Assembly (NCBI GenBank): GCA_036561005.1
Contig: DATBQE010000089.1
Span: forward strand, 19,816-83,815
Origin: PKWO01 sp036561005
Lineage (GTDB): Bacteria; Pseudomonadota; Gammaproteobacteria; Burkholderiales; Burkholderiaceae_D
Direction: 5' to 3'
Length of the DNA: 64,000 nt
This document shows, in pieces, positions 58,821 through 64,000 of this stretch. The first letter of the stretch is position 1, and every line of letters starts with the position of its first letter. The translations under genes and the position numbers were made by a program. Under the pieces are notes generated by a model, which searched no databases, had not been told where the DNA came from, and worked only from the letters and a program-made list of their open reading frames with translations.

Positions 58821-59678
58821 TTATTGCGCGGGGGCGGAAGGTTCGGTCGTCTCGGCGACCGCTGCTTCGGAATCGCGCGCCCAGAAATAACGGTCCAGAA
58901 CCAGTTTTCCCATGCCCAGGCGTTGTGCGTGAGAGATCGCGGCGATGGTAAATTCCTGCGCTTCGAGCACGGCTTCGGGAACGTCCAGGCCATTGGCCAG
59001 CAGTGCCGTGATGGTTGCCGAAAGCGTGGCGCCGGCGCCAGCGAAGCTGCCCGAGACACGTTGCCAGTTATCATGGCGGACTACGCCCGATTCATTGAAC
59101 AGTGTGTTGGCAACGTCGCCCACGTCGCATGGCGTGCCGGTCACGAAGAGGTATTCGCAGCCCATTTCGATAACCTTGATGGCATCGATACTCAGCATGT
59201 CTTCAGTTGACTGCTCGCGCCAGGTTTCGGCAAAGCGGCCCAGTTCGACTGCAGACACGACAAGTATGGTCGTTTGCGGGATCAGCAACTCGCGCATCGC
59301 GATCAGCAGATCTTCGCTTTCGAGTCCCTGGTCCGGCATGCCCGACACGAAGGGGTCCAGGATCAGCGGAATGTCCGGGTAATCGGAGACGATCTCCGCA
59401 ATCACGGAGACATTTTCGATGCTGCCGACCGCCCCGACCTTAAAAGCGGCGACAGGCATGTCTTCAAGCAGGACGCGCGCCTGGTCGGCGACCCAGTCGG
59501 GGTCGACCAGTTGGACGTCTTCGACGCGAGCAGTGTCCCCGATCAGGATGCTGGTAATGACGGAAAGGCCGTGGCAGCCCATGGCGGCAAAAGAGGCCAG
59601 ATCTGCCTGAATGCCGATTGCGCCGACCGGATCGGCTGCTCCAAAGGTTAAAATGAGCGGAGAAGTTTGGTTTTGCAC
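58821..59678 (-). CDS. Divergent ThiD-like kinase (hydroxymethylpyrimidine kinase family)
   Basis: Ribokinase-fold protein of 285 residues that resembles ThiD overall (GIQADLASFAAMGCHGLSVIT, AAFKVGAVGS, PLILDPFVSG) but departs at key motifs. The substrate loop is GAADPVGAIGIQAD instead of GSDSSGGAGIQAD. The catalytic GTGCTLSA box reads GAGATLSA, with alanine for cysteine, and the usual KGGH region is GTPCDVGD. It may therefore be a paralogue with altered or no kinase activity. I recall similar proteins in Burkholderiales between hemL and rubredoxin. It diverges from the rubredoxin gene. Confidence 0.75.
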   Translation of the reverse strand: MQNQTSPLILTFGAADPVGAIGIQADLASFAAMGCHGLSVITSILIGDTARVEDVQLVDPDWVADQARVLLEDMPVAAFKVGAVGSIENVSVIAEIVSDYPDIPLILDPFVSGMPDQGLESEDLLIAMRELLIPQTTILVVSAVELGRFAETWREQSTEDMLSIDAIKVIEMGCEYLFVTGTPCDVGDVANTLFNESGVVRHDNWQRVSGSFAGAGATLSATITALLANGLDVPEAVLEAQEFTIAAISHAQRLGMGKLVLDRYFWARDSEAAVAETTEPSAPAQ

Positions 59679-59731
59679 GTTGGGTAGATTAAGATATCTG
59701 ACTTTGCATTTTACTTGAAGGGCAATCGGCC

Positions 59732-59926
59732 GTGAGCACTAATGAAACGATGAACGAAGAATTCAAAACATGGATGTGCCTGATCTGCGGTTGGGTCTAT
59801 GATGAAGCAGCTGGATTGCCTGAGGAAGGCATCGCTGCCGGCACCCGTTGGGCCGATGTGCCGATGAATTGGACCTGTCCGGAGTGCGGGGCACGCAAGG
59901 AAGATTTTGAGATGGTTGCTATTTAA
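59732..59926 (+). CDS. Rubredoxin
   Basis: One-iron electron carrier of 64 residues with two knuckles, CLICGWVYD and CPECGARKEDF, that supply the four iron-binding cysteines. The GTG at 59732 has GAAGGG 10 nt upstream; an ATG at 59750 would give 58 residues with no ribosome site. A redox partner (rubredoxin reductase, alkane hydroxylase or other) is not encoded nearby. It precedes pilG by 153 bp. Confidence 0.93.
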   Translation: MSTNETMNEEFKTWMCLICGWVYDEAAGLPEEGIAAGTRWADVPMNWTCPECGARKEDFEMVAI

Positions 59927-60023
59927 GCGTTCCCAAAAGTCAATATTCAGACTATTTGTGGTATTTTTTGGTCTGAAAAGCCCCTGCGGCAGCTTATCCG
60001 AGGCGATGTTGTTAGAAAGCATC

Positions 60024-60053
60024 TTGCTTTTTATCACCGTTGGGCCGTATATT
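60024..60053 (+). promoter_or_regulatory. Candidate promoter for pilGHIJ
   Basis: TTGCTT, 18 bp, TATATT (60048-60053), with a start near 60060 and a 20-nt leader to pilG. Confidence 0.5.
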
Positions 60054-60079
60054 GAACGGAGTTTAATTGAGATGACGTC

Positions 60080-60481
60080 ATGACAACATCAACGGAGAAG
60101 ACCAGCCTGAAAATCATGGTGATCGACGACAGCAGCACAATTCGACGATCTGCCGAGATTTTCCTGGGTCAGGCCGGGTATCAGGTCGTTCTCGCGGACG
60201 ATGGCTTCGATGCGCTTGCCAAGATGAATGACCACAAGCCGGCGCTTATTTTCTGCGACATTCTGATGCCGCGGCTCGATGGCTATCAAACTTGCGCCCT
60301 CATCAAGAAGAGCTCAAAGTTTCATACCACCCCGGTTATCATGCTGTCCTCGAAGGACGGCCTGTTCGACAGGGCAAGAGGGGCGATGGTGGGTTCGGAT
60401 GCCTATCTCACCAAACCTTTTACCAAAGACAGCCTGTTGAAGACGGTGCGCGAACATACGGCACAGGCGCTTGCCAAGTAA
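60080..60481 (+). CDS. pilG: Twitching motility response regulator PilG
   Basis: Single-domain CheY-like regulator of 133 residues. The acidic pocket is VIDDSST, the phospho-acceptor is D60 (IFCDILMPRLDGY), and the lysine is in YLTKPFTK. In Pseudomonas PilG drives pilus extension under the Chp system. It lies in the order pilG-pilH-pilI-pilJ, typical of this locus. The Asp, Thr/Ser and Lys residues are all present. Confidence 0.95.
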   Translation: MTTSTEKTSLKIMVIDDSSTIRRSAEIFLGQAGYQVVLADDGFDALAKMNDHKPALIFCDILMPRLDGYQTCALIKKSSKFHTTPVIMLSSKDGLFDRARGAMVGSDAYLTKPFTKDSLLKTVREHTAQALAK

Positions 60482-60507
60482 AAATTTAATTGAAGTGAAG
60501 GTTCAAG

Positions 60508-60873
60508 ATGGCTATTCAAAAAATTCTTGTAGTGGACGACTCCCCAACGGAACGTTATTTCCTGACCGATATCCTGATCAAGAATGGTTTCTCCGTGTCG
60601 ACCGCCGAAAACGGCGAAGAAGCGCTGCTCAAAATCAAGGCGGATAAACCGCAGTTGATCCTGATGGATATCGTGATGCCGGGTCAAAACGGGTTCCAGA
60701 TCACGCGCGCAATCACTCGCGACCCGGATACGCAAGACGTGCCGGTCATCATTTGCACCAGCAAGGGTCAGGAAACTGATCGAATCTGGGGCTTGCGCCA
60801 GGGCGCACGCGATTACATCGTCAAACCTGTCGACCCTCAAGAGTTGCTGGCGAAAATCGCGGCGCTCGGATAA
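60508..60873 (+). CDS. pilH: Twitching motility response regulator PilH
   Basis: CheY-like protein of 121 residues with VVDDSPTERYFL, phospho-acceptor D54 (LILMDIVMPGQNGF), ICTSKGQETDRIWGLRQGA, and KPV at the end. PilH opposes PilG, favouring retraction or acting as a phosphate sink. It is 26 nt downstream of pilG and precedes pilI closely. A receiver-only protein with no output domain. Confidence 0.95.
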   Translation: MAIQKILVVDDSPTERYFLTDILIKNGFSVSTAENGEEALLKIKADKPQLILMDIVMPGQNGFQITRAITRDPDTQDVPVIICTSKGQETDRIWGLRQGARDYIVKPVDPQELLAKIAALG

Positions 60874-60882
60874 TTTTTGCTC

Positions 60883-61458
60883 ATGAGCCAATCCAACTCG
60901 GATCTACAGCCAGCGAAACCATTCGGCAAGCCCGATGCGGCGGCGCGCCGCACCCGCATGCGCGAGTTCCAGACCCAGTTGGTCGAACGGATGCAGGCTG
61001 CGCGTGCGGGGACAGATACGCGCGTCAGCCAGCTAGGCGTCATGATAGGCCAGCGCCGCTGGTTGTTGAGTCTCCAGGAAGCCGGCGAAATCGTTTCGGT
61101 TGGTGCGATCACCAAGGTGCCTTTGACCCACGGCTGGTTTCTCGGCCTGTCGAATATCCGCGGCAACTTGATCAGCGTGATCGATTTTGCGCAATTTCAG
61201 GGCCAGAGTACGACCCCGATCGACAAGGAAAGCCGCATCGTGGCGTTCGCGTCCGGGTTGGAATTCAATTGCGGGCTGTTGGTGTCTCGTGTGCTTGGTT
61301 TGCGTAATGTGGCCGACATGGAAAAGCGCAACGAAACGCAGGAAGGTGTGGCGCAGTGGTCTAGCCAGCACTATGTTGATCGTGATTCGCAGGTCTGGAC
61401 CGAGCTCAATTTATCATTGGTCGTGCAAGATCCACAATTTCTGCATGTTGGTTTGTGA
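60883..61458 (+). CDS. pilI: CheW-like adaptor PilI
   Basis: CheW-domain adaptor of 191 residues linking the PilJ receptor to the ChpA kinase. CheW core features are RWLLSLQEAGEIVSV, THGWFLGLSNIRGNLISVID, and GLLVSRVLGLRNVADM. An N-terminal helix-rich extension of about 45 residues precedes the domain. I chose ATG 60883; the frame begins earlier at a TTG. pilJ follows after 60 bp. Confidence 0.93.
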   Translation: MSQSNSDLQPAKPFGKPDAAARRTRMREFQTQLVERMQAARAGTDTRVSQLGVMIGQRRWLLSLQEAGEIVSVGAITKVPLTHGWFLGLSNIRGNLISVIDFAQFQGQSTTPIDKESRIVAFASGLEFNCGLLVSRVLGLRNVADMEKRNETQEGVAQWSSQHYVDRDSQVWTELNLSLVVQDPQFLHVGL

Positions 61459-61518
61459 ACCGTCCGGCTGTTCGGCAGGGCGGGGTGTAATACGTAATTT
61501 GGATTGGGAGAATCGGTA

Positions 61519-63855
61519 ATGGGGTTTAGTCTAAAGTCCTTTTCCAGAGGCAAAAAAGAAGAACACGCCGAGGAAGAAATGATGGAAAGCGAGTTGGGCT
61601 TGTCCGACGCACCGCTTGATGCCGCACATACTGTCTTGGCGCAAAACGAGCCCGATACGGAGGCGCCACAGGCCGCAAGTGCCGATGTCCCTGCGCAATC
61701 GCATGATGCCGGACCGAATCCGAACGTCACGCTGATCGGCGAGGCGCTGCAAAAATCGGGCGGCTTCAAGGTGCCTTTGGTCGGCCATTTGCCGCTGCAG
61801 CGGCAATTGCTGATTCTGGCAAGCATCCTGATCTTTGCCGTGATTCTGGGTGTGCTGTTCGTGTACCTGAATTCCGTGCACTCGAATCTTGCGTCCAATC
61901 AGACGCAGATTGCCGGTGACGCGCTGATGCACTCGCAGCGTATCGGTAAGGCGGCGCCTAACGCGATTCAGGGCAACCTGGAAGCGTTCAAGGAGTTGGA
62001 CGAAAGCCGCAAGGAACTGAACAAGGACTTGAAGATCCTTACGTCCGGCGGTAACTATCAGGGTACGGACATCAGCACGCCGTCGGCCAAGATGGGCGAG
62101 ATCCTGAAGGATACGCAGAAGCACTGGTCCGATTCCGAGAAGGCGGCAGGCACGATTCTGAACCTCAAGAAAGAGTTGACCGGTTTCGGTGAAACGCTGC
62201 AGAAATTGAATGGTTTGTCGCCGCAATTGCTGGAACTGACCGAGCAAATCGCCGTGCTGAAGGCGCAGGGCCAATCGACCCCGCATGAAGTCTCCGCCGC
62301 CGGCCAGCTGGAAATGTTGACTGAACGTCTCGGCAAGAGCGCCAGTGAATTCATGACGGCGCAAGGTGTGAACCCCGAAACTGCGTTCCTGCTCGGTAAA
62401 GACACCAATACCTTCAAGGACATCACTGACGGCTTTCTGAACGGCAGCGAAATTCTTAAACTGCCGGCCACCAAGGATGCCGATACGCGCGAGAAGCTGA
62501 CTGAACTCAAGACGACCTTTGCCGAGTATCAGGATTCGGTGCAAGCCATTCTGGGCAATCTGCAAAGCTTCATCGCCGCAAAGCAGTCGGAATTGAAGAT
62601 CTTTGAAGATAACGAATCCCTGAAGGCCAGCCTGACGACGCTGCAAAAGAAATATCGCGAAGACCAGGACTCGTTGAACTGGACCTTTTACGCGATGATG
62701 GCCTCGGCCGTTCTGGCGCTCGTTGCCGCAGCGGGCATCGCGGCCGTGTTCGTGGAAGAAGGAAGCAATCGTACGAAAGAAGCGGAATTGCGCCGTCAGG
62801 AAGCTGAAATTCAACGGCAACAAGCGCAGCAGCAAGAGGAAGAAGCCAAGAGCGCCAACGACCAGAACCAGGCCGCTATTTTGCGCCTGATGAACGAACT
62901 GCAAGAGGTTGCGGACGGTGACTTGACGGTGCAGGCGACGGTGTCGGAAGACATCACCGGTGCGATCGCCGACTCGGTGAACTACACGGTGGAAGAATTG
63001 CGCGGGCTGGTTGAACGCGTTACCATGACGGCGCAGCGCGTTACGTCGGCTTCGAATCAAGCACAAAACATCTCGACAGAACTGCTCTCCGCGTCGCAAA
63101 AGCAATCGCGTGAGATTCAGGAAACCGGTCAGGCGGTGCTGGAAATGGCGGCCCAGATTACCGACGTATCGAAATCTGCGAACGAATCGGCCGAGGTGGC
63201 ACGCCAGTCGGTGTCGGCGGCAGAACAAGGTTCCAAGGCGGTGGAAAACGCGATCAAGGGTATGAACGAAATTCGCGAACAGATCCAGGAAACTTCGAAA
63301 CGAATCAAGCGGCTCGGTGAGTCGTCGCAGGAAATTGGTGAAATCACCGAACTGATTTCCGACATTACGGAACAAACCAACGTTCTGGCTCTGAACGCTG
63401 CCATTCAGGCGGCATCGGCAGGTGAAGCGGGGCGTGGATTCTCGGTGGTTGCGGAAGAAGTTCAGCGACTGGCGGAACGCTCCGGTGAAGCGACCAAGCA
63501 GATCGGTGCGCTGGTGCGTACCATTCAAACAGATACCCACGATGCGGTTGCCGCTATGGAAAAATCAACCCAGGGTGTGGTTGAAGGAGCAAAACTTTCC
63601 GATGCGGCCGGCGCTGCTTTGTCGGATATCCGACGCGTTTCGAACCGACTCGCTGATCTGATTCAAAGCATCTCATCGGCAACCGAAATGCAGGCGACAT
63701 CGGCCAACGGCGTGGCGCAGAATATCCAGAACATTTTGACTGTTACCGAGAAAACGCAGGAAGGTACGCAGCAAACCGCGTCTTCGATTCGCGAACTGTC
63801 GAAACTGGCCGAAGAGCTGAAGAACTCGGTGTCGCGATTCCGTGTTGCGGCCTGA
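61519..63855 (+). CDS. pilJ: Methyl-accepting chemotaxis-type receptor PilJ
   Basis: Membrane chemoreceptor of 778 residues for the type IV pilus chemosensory system. It has an acidic cytoplasmic N-terminus (about 1-95) and a first membrane helix (ILASILIFAVILGVLFVYL, about 98-116). A periplasmic helical sensing region with PilJ-type repeats runs to about 395, followed by a second helix (AMMASAVLALVAAAGIAAVF). A HAMP-like segment and the signalling domain follow, with hairpin tip EQTNVLALNAAIQAASAGEA. The ATG at 61519 was preferred over a TTG at 61504. The kinase gene (pilL/chpA) would be expected beyond the window end. Confidence 0.95.
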   Translation: MGFSLKSFSRGKKEEHAEEEMMESELGLSDAPLDAAHTVLAQNEPDTEAPQAASADVPAQSHDAGPNPNVTLIGEALQKSGGFKVPLVGHLPLQRQLLILASILIFAVILGVLFVYLNSVHSNLASNQTQIAGDALMHSQRIGKAAPNAIQGNLEAFKELDESRKELNKDLKILTSGGNYQGTDISTPSAKMGEILKDTQKHWSDSEKAAGTILNLKKELTGFGETLQKLNGLSPQLLELTEQIAVLKAQGQSTPHEVSAAGQLEMLTERLGKSASEFMTAQGVNPETAFLLGKDTNTFKDITDGFLNGSEILKLPATKDADTREKLTELKTTFAEYQDSVQAILGNLQSFIAAKQSELKIFEDNESLKASLTTLQKKYREDQDSLNWTFYAMMASAVLALVAAAGIAAVFVEEGSNRTKEAELRRQEAEIQRQQAQQQEEEAKSANDQNQAAILRLMNELQEVADGDLTVQATVSEDITGAIADSVNYTVEELRGLVERVTMTAQRVTSASNQAQNISTELLSASQKQSREIQETGQAVLEMAAQITDVSKSANESAEVARQSVSAAEQGSKAVENAIKGMNEIREQIQETSKRIKRLGESSQEIGEITELISDITEQTNVLALNAAIQAASAGEAGRGFSVVAEEVQRLAERSGEATKQIGALVRTIQTDTHDAVAAMEKSTQGVVEGAKLSDAAGAALSDIRRVSNRLADLIQSISSATEMQATSANGVAQNIQNILTVTEKTQEGTQQTASSIRELSKLAEELKNSVSRFRVAA

Positions 63856-63871
63856 TGCCAGGCTGCAATGT

Positions 63872-63930
63872 CGGCCTTGATTTGGCCTGAAATCGACCTT
63901 TATTCGGCTTGAATTCGGCCTGATTTTGGA
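63872..63930 (+). repeat. Degenerate short direct repeats after pilJ
   Basis: Four loosely matching units of 11-13 bp: TCGGCCTTGATTT, TGGCCTGAAATC, TCGGCTTGAAT and TCGGCCTGATTTT. Pattern-level evidence only. No gene is visible in the last 145 bp. Confidence 0.4.
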
Positions 63931-64000
63931 ATAGCAAGAGTTTATATCGGCGTAGTGGCCTTTTGAAATGCATGGCGGCAGGCTGCGACAGCAGCCTGTT

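Noticed and set aside
1..64000. CRISPR array, prophage, integron or insertion sequence
   Set aside because: No regularly spaced direct repeats, transposase, integrase or phage structural gene was found on either strand.

Overview
This is a chromosomal housekeeping segment of a betaproteobacterium. Gene content, gene order and protein sequence point to Burkholderiales, most likely Oxalobacteraceae (a Herminiimonas/Janthinobacterium/Herbaspirillum-like organism). The indicators are an FtsZ ending in YDIPAFLRKQAD, lysine/alanine-rich H1-like proteins, a ffh-ypjD-pilSR-ampD block, and an accBC-prmA-zinc-ribbon block. The family placement is inference from familiarity, not from a search. The window is densely coding, with about 64 protein genes and one tRNA. 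I see no insertion sequence, prophage, CRISPR array or integrase.

Layout. 1-4,100: end of the division cluster (ftsA 3' end, ftsZ), a palindrome-rich gap, a Prx5-type peroxiredoxin, and lpxC with an apparently leaderless promoter. 4,100-12,700: dciA, an M23 peptidase, secA, argJ, a DUF815 ATPase, mutT, a DadA-type dehydrogenase. 12,650-19,740 (minus strand): yacG, zapD, coaE, pilD, pilC, pilB, and a CorC/HlyC-type CBS protein. 19,970-24,640: tRNA-Pro(CGG), ispB, rplU-rpmA-obgE, proB. 24,640-31,000: a CNP1-like exported protein, rppH, proS, a lytic transglycosylase, an H1-tailed SWIB protein, ffh. 30,980-35,950: ypjD-like, PP0621-like, pilS, pilR, ampD. 35,950-41,200: the nrdAB ribonucleotide reductase operon with two NrdR boxes and a long leader. 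41,200-43,900: a second H1-like protein behind structured leader RNA, yggT, yggU, a PfkB kinase. 43,970-50,010 (minus): tlpA, aroQ, accB, accC, prmA, a zinc-ribbon/DUF3426 protein and a nucleotidyltransferase-like protein. 50,080-57,480: mpl, yqiA, ubiC, an RNase II-type exonuclease, a TonB-like protein, aroE, mtgA. 57,480-64,000: hemL, a divergent ThiD-like protein, rubredoxin, pilG, pilH, pilI, pilJ.

Themes. Three separate type IV pilus loci are present: the assembly platform (pilBCD), the two-component regulator (pilSR) and the twitching chemotaxis system (pilGHIJ, presumably continuing beyond the window). Envelope functions recur: lpxC, M23 peptidase, lytic transglycosylase, ampD, mpl and mtgA. 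Two basic-tailed nucleoid-type proteins lie 12 kb apart.

Nothing here is a clearly new multi-gene system. The most interesting signals are regulatory or architectural: the leaderless lpxC promoter; NrdR operators 450 nt ahead of nrdA; purine-loop hairpins before the H1-like gene; a dispersed inverted-repeat core after ftsZ and between accB and accC; the H1-SWIB fusion; and two proteins (nucleotidyltransferase-like, ThiD-like) whose family catalytic residues look degenerate.
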